DNA of 64,000 nt, taken from Sedimenticola thiotaurini (GTDB lineage: Bacteria; Pseudomonadota; Gammaproteobacteria; Chromatiales; Chromatiaceae). The stretch covers positions 124,001 through 188,000 of the forward strand of contig NZ_CP011412.1 in the NCBI RefSeq assembly GCF_001007875.1. The letters are read 5' to 3'. The translations under genes were made by a program, and so were the position numbers. The notes beneath the pieces were generated by a model. That model worked only from the letters and a program-made list of their open reading frames with translations, had not been told where the DNA came from and made no database searches. Positions 18,209 to 27,118 of the stretch are shown here, one piece after another (position 1 is the first letter of the stretch; every line of letters begins with the position of its first letter).

Positions 18209-19981
18209 ATGTGTGGTTTTGCCGGGATCTATGCGCCCGGGATGGGTGAGTCGAATGTCGGAAGGGTCGAGCGAATGACCCGGAAACTGGCCCCCCGGGG
18301 TCCCGACGGTGAAGGAATTGTGGTTCGTAATGGATTGGCCCTGGGCCATCGACGCCTGAAAGTAATTGATCTGTCAGAACATGCCCAGCAGCCCATGGTG
18401 GATGCCGAGTTGGGGCTGGATCTGGTTTTTAACGGTTGTATCTATAACTACCAGGAGCTGCGCAGGGAGCTGCAGGAGCAGGGCTACCGCTTCTTTTCCA
18501 ACGGTGATACCGAGGTGGTGTTGAAGGCTTACCACGCCTGGGGTCTGGAGTGTGTGAAGCGGTTCAACGGCATGTTTGCCTTCGCTATTCACGAGCGCGA
18601 CTCGGGGCGCCTGGTGCTGGCCCGGGATCGTCTGGGTATCAAGCCCTGCTATATTGCTGCGGACAATGACCGTATCGCTTTTGCCTCGACCCTGCCGGCC
18701 TTGCTGGAAGCGGGCGATATCGATACCGCTATCGATCCGGTTGCACTCAACCACTACATGAGTTTCCATGCCGTGGTACCGCCTCCATTCACCCTGTTGA
18801 AGGGGGTGCGTAAGTTGCCGCCGGCAACCATTCATCTCTACGAACGGGACGGCTCCCACCGCAGTGAAACTTACTGGCGTCTCAAGGTGGGCAGTCGGGA
18901 AGAGGATCGAGACGTGACTGCTGCCGAGTGGCAGGAGCGGGTCCTGGACTCACTGCGGCGCTCGGTACGCCGGCGCATGGTGGCGGATGTGCCGGTCGGA
19001 GTACTGCTGTCCGGTGGGCTCGACTCCAGCCTGATCGTGGGTCTGCTGGCGGAGCAGGGCCAGAGTGGCCTGAGCACCTTCTCGGTCGGATTTGAAGAGG
19101 CGGGTGGTGAGAAGGGCGATGAGTTCCACTATTCCGACCTGGTGGCTGAACACTTCCAGACCGACCACCACAAGATCATGGTTCCCTCGAGTCGTCTGCT
19201 GGAGACCCTGCCCGAGACCTTTGCCGCCATGTCGGAGCCCATGGTCAGCTATGACAATATCGGCTTCTACCTGCTCTCCCAGGAGGTTTCCAAACATCTC
19301 AAGGTGGTGCAGTCGGGACAGGGTGCCGATGAGGTGTTTGGAGGTTATCACTGGTATCCGCCGCTGTTGGAGAGCAGCGACGGTGCGGCCGACTATCGGC
19401 GCCTGTTCATGGATCGTGATTTCAACGAGTACAGCGCCGCAATTCAAGCGGACTATGTGGATTCCGACTTTGCCAGCGCCTTTGTGGAACAGCGCTTCGC
19501 CGATGAAGATGGCGGCAGCCCGGTGGACCGGGCGTTGCAACTGGACACCACGGTCATGTTGGTGGATGACCCGGTGAAGCGGGTGGATAACATGACCATG
19601 GCCTGGGGCCTGGAGGCGCGGGTTCCGTTTCTGGATCACGAACTGGTGGAACTGGCCGGCCGGGTGCCGGCCGATCTTAAAGTGCGGGGTGATGGCAAGT
19701 GGGTGCTGAAAGAGGCGGCCCGTCAGGTGATTCCGCACCAGGTGATCGACCGGCCCAAAGGCTATTTTCCGGTGCCGGCGCTGAAATATATCGAAGGACC
19801 CTACCTGGAATTTGTACGGGATGCGCTCAATGACAGCCGGGCTGTTAACCGGGGTCTGTTCAAGCGGGACTACCTGAAAATGCTGCTGGACAACCCGAAG
19901 GATCACATCACCCCGCTACGGGGATCCAAACTATGGCAGGTGGCTTTGCTGGAGTTGTGGTTGCAGACCCATCATCTCTAA
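18209..19981 (+). CDS. asnO: N-acetylglutaminylglutamine amidotransferase (AsnB-like)
   Basis: 590 aa, class-II glutamine amidotransferase of the asparagine synthase fold. Cys2 of MCGFAGIYAPG is the glutaminase nucleophile, and the synthetase domain has the PP-loop SGGLDSS near residues 268-274. In NAGGN producers such as Sinorhizobium and Pseudomonas this protein amidates N-acetylglutaminylglutamine to the neutral osmolyte. The assignment depends on the next two genes, which are the hallmark partners. The start has AGGAG eight bases upstream. It is the first gene of a tight three-gene operon. Confidence 0.93.
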   Translation: MCGFAGIYAPGMGESNVGRVERMTRKLAPRGPDGEGIVVRNGLALGHRRLKVIDLSEHAQQPMVDAELGLDLVFNGCIYNYQELRRELQEQGYRFFSNGDTEVVLKAYHAWGLECVKRFNGMFAFAIHERDSGRLVLARDRLGIKPCYIAADNDRIAFASTLPALLEAGDIDTAIDPVALNHYMSFHAVVPPPFTLLKGVRKLPPATIHLYERDGSHRSETYWRLKVGSREEDRDVTAAEWQERVLDSLRRSVRRRMVADVPVGVLLSGGLDSSLIVGLLAEQGQSGLSTFSVGFEEAGGEKGDEFHYSDLVAEHFQTDHHKIMVPSSRLLETLPETFAAMSEPMVSYDNIGFYLLSQEVSKHLKVVQSGQGADEVFGGYHWYPPLLESSDGAADYRRLFMDRDFNEYSAAIQADYVDSDFASAFVEQRFADEDGGSPVDRALQLDTTVMLVDDPVKRVDNMTMAWGLEARVPFLDHELVELAGRVPADLKVRGDGKWVLKEAARQVIPHQVIDRPKGYFPVPALKYIEGPYLEFVRDALNDSRAVNRGLFKRDYLKMLLDNPKDHITPLRGSKLWQVALLELWLQTHHL

Positions 19982-19992
19982 GGCATTGAGTG

Positions 19993-21741
19993 ATGAGCAA
20001 ATCAGACAAAAGGATGCAGAGTAATTTGAATATCGAGCAGATGGGATCCCTGAAACATTGGGGCGCTCCGCCAAGTTCCATCGCCGACGAATTGGACAAG
20101 CAGGCAGCGGTGGATTGTGGCTGGGGCCGGCTGATTTTCGGCCAGACCTATCGCTCCAGTCGGCAGCTCGCAGACAAGCTGCGTGATGAAGGCATGGGAC
20201 GGCGGGATGTGGCGCTGTACAGCCGGGACCCCCAGGTTGTGGTGTCCCAGGCTCCCCAGGAACTGTTTATCGATCCCTCCCTGACTTATCGTCTGAACCT
20301 GGAACAGGCCGAGTTGACGGAGATACTCGCCGATGGAATAACGATCCGGCCGCTGGCGGATGCCCGGGATATTGAGCAGATCAACCGGATCTACAAGGCG
20401 CGCTCCATGGTGCCGATGCGGGACGGCTTTTTCACCTACCAGCAGGAACACCATGAGTTGCGGATTCTATTGGCGGTGGAGCGGCAGACCGGCCGGGTGG
20501 TGGGTTGTGTCACCGGCGTGGATCACTTCCGGGCTTTTGAAGACCCGGATAACGGCTCCAGTCTCTGGGCACTGGCGGTGGACCCCCAGTGTGAGCACTC
20601 CGGTGTCGGTGAGGCGCTGGTCATCGCCCTGGCCAACGCTTTCAAGTCTGCCGGTCGCTCATTTATGGACCTGTCGGTCATGCATGACAATGAACAGGCG
20701 ATCCAGCTGTATGAAAAGCTCGGTTTTTTCCAGGTGCCGGTCTACTGCATCAAGACCAAGAACGCGATCAATGAACAGCTCTACATCGGACCCAAAAACG
20801 ATGAGAAGCTGAACGTCTATGCGCAGATCATTGTCGATGAGGCGTATCGTCGTGGTGTCGCGGTGGAGATTGTGGATGCCGCCGGTGGTTTCTTTGATCT
20901 CAGCCTGGGGGGCAGGACAGTCAGCTGCCGGGAGTCGCTGACTGACCTTACCAGTGCCGTTGCCATGAGCCGTTGTGACGACAAAGCGGTGACCCGCCGT
21001 TTTCTCGCCCGGGCCGGACTTCAGGTACCGGAACAGGAGCTGTTGGAGGATGAACAGCAGGCGATTGATTTCCTGCAACGCCATCAACGCATCGTGATTA
21101 AACCGGCCCGTGGGGAGCAGGGGGCCGGGGTCTGTGTCGATCTCACTGAACCTGCCGAGGTGGTCTCGGCCTATGCACTGGCCGCCGGCATTTGTGACCG
21201 GGTGGTGGGTGAACGTTTTATGCCGGGTGATGATGTGCGGATTATCGTGATCAACGATCAAGTCGTGGCCGCGGCGGTGCGACGTCCTGCATCCGTCGTG
21301 GGTGACGGAGAGCATCGGGTGATCGAACTGATCCGCAAACAGAGCCGCCGACGGGCCGCAGCCACCCAGGGCGAGAGCGTGATTCCCCTGGATGAGGAGA
21401 CCGAACGCTGCGTCAGTGATGCCGGTTTCGCCATGGACCAGGTGCTGCCCCGGGGCGAGCGCCTGAAAGTGCGTAAGACCGCCAACCTGCACACCGGCGG
21501 CACATTGCAGGATGTGACGGATCGCTTGCATCCGGTGCTGGTGGAGGCGGCCATTCGTGGCGCCCAGGTGCTGGATATGCCGTTGGTGGGTTTTGATTTC
21601 ATCGTGCCGGATGTGACCCTACCGGAATATGTCATCATTGAAGCCAATGAGCGTCCCGGTCTGGCCAATCACGAGCCCCAGCCCACGGCAGAAAAACTTT
21701 TGGACATGCTGTTTCCACAAACAGCCCTTGCTAACAGGTAA
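19993..21741 (+). CDS. ngg: N-acetylglutaminylglutamine synthetase (GNAT/ATP-grasp fusion)
   Basis: About 582 aa from the ATG at 19993 (a GTG lies directly before it). The N-terminal half holds a GNAT acetyltransferase domain (about residues 110-260), with LWALAVDPQCEHSGVGEAL as acetyl-CoA loop. The C-terminal half is an ATP-grasp ligase (about 310-575), with KPARGEQGAGV as nucleotide loop and a terminal EANERPGL. It makes the N-acetylated glutamine dipeptide that the amidotransferase then caps. The domain fusion is specific to this pathway. It begins 11 bp after asnO and ends 4 bp before the peptidase. Confidence 0.93.
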   Translation: MSKSDKRMQSNLNIEQMGSLKHWGAPPSSIADELDKQAAVDCGWGRLIFGQTYRSSRQLADKLRDEGMGRRDVALYSRDPQVVVSQAPQELFIDPSLTYRLNLEQAELTEILADGITIRPLADARDIEQINRIYKARSMVPMRDGFFTYQQEHHELRILLAVERQTGRVVGCVTGVDHFRAFEDPDNGSSLWALAVDPQCEHSGVGEALVIALANAFKSAGRSFMDLSVMHDNEQAIQLYEKLGFFQVPVYCIKTKNAINEQLYIGPKNDEKLNVYAQIIVDEAYRRGVAVEIVDAAGGFFDLSLGGRTVSCRESLTDLTSAVAMSRCDDKAVTRRFLARAGLQVPEQELLEDEQQAIDFLQRHQRIVIKPARGEQGAGVCVDLTEPAEVVSAYALAAGICDRVVGERFMPGDDVRIIVINDQVVAAAVRRPASVVGDGEHRVIELIRKQSRRRAAATQGESVIPLDEETERCVSDAGFAMDQVLPRGERLKVRKTANLHTGGTLQDVTDRLHPVLVEAAIRGAQVLDMPLVGFDFIVPDVTLPEYVIIEANERPGLANHEPQPTAEKLLDMLFPQTALANR

Positions 21742-21745
21742 CACC

Positions 21746-22900
21746 ATGAGAGTGCTTGATATCGACCGCACCTATCTGCGGGAAACCCTGCTGGAACTTC
21801 TCCAGGTACCCAGTCCCACTGGCATGACGGATACCGTGGTGCAGCTGGTGTGTCAGAAGCTGGAGGCGATCGGGGTAGAGTATGAACTGACCCGTCGCGG
21901 CGCTATCAGGGCCAATCTGACCGGTAAGGTTCACTCACCGGACCGGGCTATCGCGGCCCACCTGGATACTTTGGGTGCGATGGTGAAAAACCTCAAGTCG
22001 AATGGCCGCCTGGAGGTGGTGTCGGTGGGGACCTGGCCGGCTCGCTCCGCCGAAGGTGCCCGGGTAACCCTGTATATCGACAAGGGGATACAGTACCGGG
22101 GTACCCTGTTGCCGCTGAAGGCATCCGGCCATGTATTTGGCAAGCAAGTGGATACCCAGGAGGCGAGCTGGCAGAACCTGGAACTGCGTCTGGACGAGGT
22201 GGTACACAGTCACAGTGATCTGGAACAGCTGGGCATCCATCCTGGGGATATGATCTCCATCGATCCCAATCCCGAGTTTCTCAGCAACGGCTTCTGGGTA
22301 TCCCGTTTTCTTGATGACAAAGTGGGGGTGGCGGCGGTGCTGGCGGCGGCCAAGGCGATCTGTGATGCCGGTGTACCCCTGCCGATGGATTGCCACCTGC
22401 TGTTCACTATCTCAGAAGAGACCGGTGTCGGAGCCTCCCACATCCTGCATGGGGATGTGGCCGAGCTGCTGGCGGTGGACAACGGTACCATCGCGCCGGG
22501 ACAGAACACCTCCGAGTACGGTGTTACCATCGCCATGCAGGACTCCAGTGGTCCATTCGACTGGTACCTGACCCGGCGATTGATCTCACTCTGCCAGACC
22601 TGCGGTATCGAGCACAGCCGGGATGTTTTTCGTTACTACCGCAGCGATTCGGCGGCCGCGGTGGAGGCGGGTAATGACATCCGTACCGGGCTGATCTGTT
22701 TCGCCCTGGATGCCTCCCACGGCCATGAACGAACCCATGAAAAGTCGGCCCTGGCGGTGGCCCGCCTGCTTGCCATGTATATGCAGAGCGATCAGTTGTT
22801 CGAACGGGATGAACGGCCACTGGGGCCGCTGCAAGATTTCCCGTCTGACCCTGCCGACTGGGATGACGACTTAAGTGTGAACAAAGCACCGCAGGAGTAG
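21746..22900 (+). CDS. M42-family peptidase of the NAGGN osmolyte system
   Basis: 384 aa from the ATG at 21746; an upstream in-frame start would overlap ngg by over 100 bp. Metal ligands of the M42/M20-type aminopeptidase fold are visible: AHLDTLG near residue 70, LDDKVG near 190, SEETGVG near 225, the VDNGT aspartate near 245 and a late HGHERTH histidine. It is the third member of the conserved NAGGN trio. Its role is not established; turnover of the acetylated dipeptide on hypo-osmotic shock is a reasonable inference. Confidence 0.92.
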   Translation: MRVLDIDRTYLRETLLELLQVPSPTGMTDTVVQLVCQKLEAIGVEYELTRRGAIRANLTGKVHSPDRAIAAHLDTLGAMVKNLKSNGRLEVVSVGTWPARSAEGARVTLYIDKGIQYRGTLLPLKASGHVFGKQVDTQEASWQNLELRLDEVVHSHSDLEQLGIHPGDMISIDPNPEFLSNGFWVSRFLDDKVGVAAVLAAAKAICDAGVPLPMDCHLLFTISEETGVGASHILHGDVAELLAVDNGTIAPGQNTSEYGVTIAMQDSSGPFDWYLTRRLISLCQTCGIEHSRDVFRYYRSDSAAAVEAGNDIRTGLICFALDASHGHERTHEKSALAVARLLAMYMQSDQLFERDERPLGPLQDFPSDPADWDDDLSVNKAPQE

Positions 22901-23101
22901 CCATCACGGCTGGCAGGAAAATGACCGCTGGGATGCTGCTAGCCCGCCTGTGATTACCGCATAAAGCGTCCCCGTCCCGCTTTGGTGGCGTTTTCCCGCC
23001 GGAGGGAATCCGGCCCATCTCAGGCTCTCCCTGGGGAGCTATACTAAACGGCAGTGCCGTACTGTTGTATGGCGTGCTGGAACGGCCGGGCGGCGACGCA
23101 A

Positions 23102-24109
23102 ATGATGAGCAGACTTTTTGAACAGGGAGCACCGGTTGAGCTGGACGGGCTCACCGATGCCTGGTTACTTGATGGTAAGGGCGGTGGAGAGCGTTTAGGC
23201 GGCGCGCAGGTGGCAAACTGTGAACCGATGGACGGTCAGTGGCTCTGGATGCATCTCGATTATTCCCGGCCCGCCGTACAGGCGTGGATGTACCGCTACA
23301 GCCAGCTGCATGAACTCACGGTGGAGGCGCTACTGCAGGCGGAAACCCGCCCCCGCTGTGTAGTGGCTGACAACGGTCTGCTGATTTTTCTGCGCGGAGT
23401 CAATCTCAATCCCGGGGCGGACCCGGAGGATATGGTCAGCCTGCGTATCTGGATGGGCGAGGGACGCATCTACACGTTGGGTTTGCGCCATCTGTTGTCC
23501 CTGGATGATCTGCGGGAGCTGATGGCCCGTGGCACCGGTCCCGAAGGGCAGGGTGATTTTCTGGTGATGCTGGTAAACCTGCTGCTGGACCGGGTCGGCA
23601 GGGTGATTGATGACCTGTACGACCGGGTGGATGAACTTGAAGAGTCGGTGTTGACTGTCTCCGGACACGAGCAGCGGGGGGAACTGGCCAGTATTCGCCG
23701 ACAGGCCATCACCCTGCGCCGCTTCCTGGCGCCACAGCGGGAAGCGCTGAATCGCCTGGCGGCGGAACGGAGCGCCCTGTTTTCCAATGAACACCATCTC
23801 TATCTGCGGGAGGCTTCTGACCGTCTGACCCGCTTCGTGGAGGATCTGGATGCGGCACGGGAGCGGGCCGGCGTGGTGCATGAGTCGCTGGTCAGCAACC
23901 TGACTGAACAGACTAATAACCGTATGTATATTCTTTCGGTGATCGCGGCTGTCTTTCTGCCGCTCTCCTTTGTGACCGGTCTGCTGGGGATCAATGTGGG
24001 GGGGATTCCCGGTGCTGAAAGTTCCCTGGGATTTTTCCTGGTGGTGCTGGGGATGCTGCTGCTGGCGGTGGGGCTGCTCGGCTTTTTCCGTTGGCGACGC
24101 TGGTTCTGA
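23102..24109 (+). CDS. zntB: Zinc transporter ZntB-like (CorA family)
   Basis: 335 aa from the ATG at 23102 (MMSRLFEQG; a GTG at 23054 would add 16 residues). It has a large cytoplasmic alpha/beta and coiled-coil part (about 1-270) and two C-terminal membrane helices. Between the helices is the signature VTGLLGINVGGIPG, in which the CorA GMN is GIN, as in ZntB. ZntB proteins move zinc across the inner membrane in homopentamers. It stands alone after the NAGGN operon. A 12-bp perfect hairpin follows 12 bp after the stop and is shared with the convergent TPR gene. Confidence 0.88.
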   Translation: MMSRLFEQGAPVELDGLTDAWLLDGKGGGERLGGAQVANCEPMDGQWLWMHLDYSRPAVQAWMYRYSQLHELTVEALLQAETRPRCVVADNGLLIFLRGVNLNPGADPEDMVSLRIWMGEGRIYTLGLRHLLSLDDLRELMARGTGPEGQGDFLVMLVNLLLDRVGRVIDDLYDRVDELEESVLTVSGHEQRGELASIRRQAITLRRFLAPQREALNRLAAERSALFSNEHHLYLREASDRLTRFVEDLDAARERAGVVHESLVSNLTEQTNNRMYILSVIAAVFLPLSFVTGLLGINVGGIPGAESSLGFFLVVLGMLLLAVGLLGFFRWRRWF

Positions 24110-24121
24110 TGGGCTATCGGC

Positions 24122-24148
24122 CCCCCTGGCCCGGAGCGGGCCAGGGGG
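24122..24148. terminator. Bidirectional hairpin between zntB and prsT-like gene
   Basis: CCCCCTGGCCCG (24122-24133), loop GAG, CGGGCCAGGGGG (24137-24148): a perfect 12-bp stem between convergent stop codons. The T-tracts are poor on both sides, so termination efficiency is uncertain. Confidence 0.7.
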
Positions 24149-24154
24149 ATCTGT

Positions 24155-26914
24155 TTAGCGAGCCGCTTCCAGCAGTTCTCTGGCCGATTTCGCCAGTTCG
24201 CTCTTGTCATCCAGAGCAATGGCCCGGTTCAGGATAGTTTTCGCCTCCGCCTGTTTACCCAACTTGTGCAGGGCGTAGCCCAGGTGGTAGGCGATCTCCT
24301 GGTTCTTTGGGCTCAACTCCGCCGCCTGTTTCAGTATTTGCGATCCTTCGCTCAGCTCGCCGCGCTGTACCAGTATCCAGCCGTAGGTATCCACAATCTC
24401 CGGTCGGGTGGGTGCCAGTTCGTAAGCCTGTTTGCCCAGCTCCATCGCCTTGCTGTCATTCCGGGTGGAGTAGATCCAGGCCAGGTTGTTCAGCACCACC
24501 GCCTGGTTGGCGTCGCGCTGCAGCACCTTTTCATAGGTCTCAATGGCGGCATCCTCTTCTCCCTGGGCCAGTAGCATGCTGCCAAGACTGATCTGTGTCT
24601 GCAGGTCATCCGGGTGCTTTTCTATCCATGTCCTTAACAGGTTCAGACCACGTCCGGCATCACCGGCCTGTACATACTGGCGTGCCAGCATATTCGTCAG
24701 CCGTTGACTGGGCTGTATCTGGTGGGCCTTCTCAAGCAGGGGAATCGATTTTTCCGTGTCGCCCTGTACTGCGTAGACCGTGCCTTCAAATTCATAGCCA
24801 GGTGCTTTGTCTGGCAGCGCCTGCTGGATTAGCCTGGCCTGGGTCAGGGCCTGTTCATGGTTGCCGGCGCTCAACTCCAGTCCGAACAGACCCATGAGAG
24901 CGGGAATGAATCCCGGTTGCTCCTGTAACGCCTGCTGATAGCTCTTTCGGGCCGCGTCCGGCTGATCGGCCGCCTGTTGGGCATTCGCCAGCAGGCGCAG
25001 GGATTCCGCACTTTTTTGCCGGGCTGTCACCTGCCTGAACGTGTTGACCGCGTTGATTGGGTCACCGGCGGCGAACTGGGCTTTGCCATGCAGAGTCAGC
25101 ACGGCTGGATTGTCCGGGAAGTCGGCAGAGAGCTGGCTGGTCATGCGCAGGGCCTTGAGCGGCTGCTCCTCATCCAGGTAGGCCATGGCGGAAATCATGC
25201 CGGGACGGGCCGTTTTCGGTTCGCCGTGATAGGCCTGCTCCAGCAGTTCATGCATCCGGTTGCTGTCGCCCTGGCGCCTGGCCAGGTCCGCCAGTCCCAT
25301 CAGGGCGGTGGCATTTTTGGGGGATTTTTTCAGGACATTTTTGTAATGGGATTCGGCCAGTGCCGTATCCTCCTTCTGCAGTGCCAGGCGTGCCAGATTG
25401 GCTTCTGCAGTGACGAACTTGGGATCAATCTCCAGGGCCTTTTTGAAACGTTGTTCCGCCTGTTCCAGGTCGCCAGACATCAGGTAGGACATGCCTGTCA
25501 GATTATAGCCGACCGGATTGTCCGGCAATCTCTTTTCCAGTGCCTGGCTCGCCTCCAGTGCCTTGGCGTAATCCTTTTCTCTCAGGTGGGAGAGTACCAG
25601 CAGCACGTCTGCCTGGACGAAGTCCTGGTCCATGCCAATGGTATTTTCAAGCTGGCTGATGGCCTCACTGTTCTTGCCCTGGGCCATCAGCCCGAGCGCT
25701 AACTGGGTACGGTAGGCGGCCAGATCGGGGGAGATTTCGATCGCCTGACTCATCAGGTTTGAGCCCTCTTCGAAACGGCCGGTCTGCATATAGGCGGTTC
25801 CCAGCATGGCCATCAGTTGGGCGTCGCCAGGATGCTGTTCGAGGGCCGGCTCCAGCAGTTTTACCACGTCATCAAACTGTTTCAGCTTGTGCAGTATCGA
25901 GGCCATCAGGCGGACGGTTGGCAACAGGTTCGGTGCTCGCTTCAGTACCTGGGAGAGGTAGTCATGGGCGGACTCCAGGTTGCCCTTGTAGTAGTTCACC
26001 GAGCCCAGCAGATTCTGGATCACCAGGTTGTTCGGATCGGCGTTCAGGGCGCTCTGTAGCAAGGTATCGGCTTTGTCCAGATCCTTGTCCAGCAGTGCGA
26101 CGGTACCGGAGATCTGCAGCAGTTTCGGATGGCCCGGCACCAAGGTTTCCAGGGTCGCTACATCCGTTCTGACTTTTTCCAGCTCCCCCTGGGCCAGGTT
26201 GATCTGTGCCCGGCCAAGCAGGGCCCTGACACTGTTCGGTTGCAGTTCGATAGCCCGGTTGAAGTCGGCGAGTGCCGATTCCTGCTCTCCTTCCTGCAAC
26301 TTGAGTTCGCCCCGTACCTCCAGGGCGGTGCTGTTGTCGGGATAGGCGCTGATCAGTTTCTCCAGGCCCTCCGTTGCTTCGTTGCGGCGGTTGTCAGAAA
26401 TGTTGGTCAGGATCAGGCCGAGCATGGATGCCTGGGACTCCGGATCGAGACTGCCGGCCTTACCGTACGCGTCACGGGCATCCTGGTACTGGCGCAGACC
26501 GAAGTGGGCATCGCCGCGGATCAGCCATCTTTTCACCTGCTCTTCTGACGGCGCGTCATCTCCGGTCTGGATCAGGTCGAGTATCTCCTGATATTTACGC
26601 TGCATCAGGTAGGCCCTGGCCAGATTCATCTCCCAGTAACTGCTGGCGGCGTTCAGATCTTTTGCCCGGCTGAACTCCTTTTCAGCGGAAGCGCCATCAC
26701 CGGCCTTCAGGTAGATCTCCCCCAGCATCAGGCGGGCCTCGATGTTGGTGGGGTTCTCCTGCAGGGCATTTTTCAACTGGATAACGGCGGATTTTGCTTC
26801 GCCCTTCTCCAGGTACGCTTTCGCATCCTGGATATAGCTATCGGTGTCCGCTGCGTTGAGTAGTGAGGTACTGAGCAGCAGTGCGCAGGCAGTAAGGTTA
26901 CGTAATGATTTCAT
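24155..26914 (-). CDS. prsT: PrsT-like TPR-repeat periplasmic protein
   Basis: 919 aa from the ATG at 26914, which has AGGAA nine bases upstream; longer ORF versions lack a signal peptide at their start. The signal peptide is MKSLRNLTACALLLSTSLLNA, and nearly all the rest is tandem TPR units. Length and pattern match the TPR protein of PEP-CTERM/exosortase systems (PrsT), which is usually encoded with exopolysaccharide and exosortase genes. No exosortase, PEP-CTERM substrate or polysaccharide gene is present in this window, so it may be an orphan or serve a locus elsewhere. A general periplasmic TPR scaffold is the alternative. Confidence 0.78.
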   Translation of the reverse strand: MKSLRNLTACALLLSTSLLNAADTDSYIQDAKAYLEKGEAKSAVIQLKNALQENPTNIEARLMLGEIYLKAGDGASAEKEFSRAKDLNAASSYWEMNLARAYLMQRKYQEILDLIQTGDDAPSEEQVKRWLIRGDAHFGLRQYQDARDAYGKAGSLDPESQASMLGLILTNISDNRRNEATEGLEKLISAYPDNSTALEVRGELKLQEGEQESALADFNRAIELQPNSVRALLGRAQINLAQGELEKVRTDVATLETLVPGHPKLLQISGTVALLDKDLDKADTLLQSALNADPNNLVIQNLLGSVNYYKGNLESAHDYLSQVLKRAPNLLPTVRLMASILHKLKQFDDVVKLLEPALEQHPGDAQLMAMLGTAYMQTGRFEEGSNLMSQAIEISPDLAAYRTQLALGLMAQGKNSEAISQLENTIGMDQDFVQADVLLVLSHLREKDYAKALEASQALEKRLPDNPVGYNLTGMSYLMSGDLEQAEQRFKKALEIDPKFVTAEANLARLALQKEDTALAESHYKNVLKKSPKNATALMGLADLARRQGDSNRMHELLEQAYHGEPKTARPGMISAMAYLDEEQPLKALRMTSQLSADFPDNPAVLTLHGKAQFAAGDPINAVNTFRQVTARQKSAESLRLLANAQQAADQPDAARKSYQQALQEQPGFIPALMGLFGLELSAGNHEQALTQARLIQQALPDKAPGYEFEGTVYAVQGDTEKSIPLLEKAHQIQPSQRLTNMLARQYVQAGDAGRGLNLLRTWIEKHPDDLQTQISLGSMLLAQGEEDAAIETYEKVLQRDANQAVVLNNLAWIYSTRNDSKAMELGKQAYELAPTRPEIVDTYGWILVQRGELSEGSQILKQAAELSPKNQEIAYHLGYALHKLGKQAEAKTILNRAIALDDKSELAKSARELLEAAR

Positions 26915-27118
26915 GGGTCGACATTCCTTTTTTTGTCTGTGCCGATCAATTTTGCGGTTATCGGATCCGGGGATGTGTGCTGTCTGAGCGGGGACCTGCC
27001 ATCGACTGGTAAATATCGGCGAAGCTACTGACGCTGCCATTATACACGGATTGGCAGTGTCCATACTGCCGGGTAAGGAGGTGTCGGAAGCAACAGTCTG
27101 CATGGCCCATGGCGGTTT

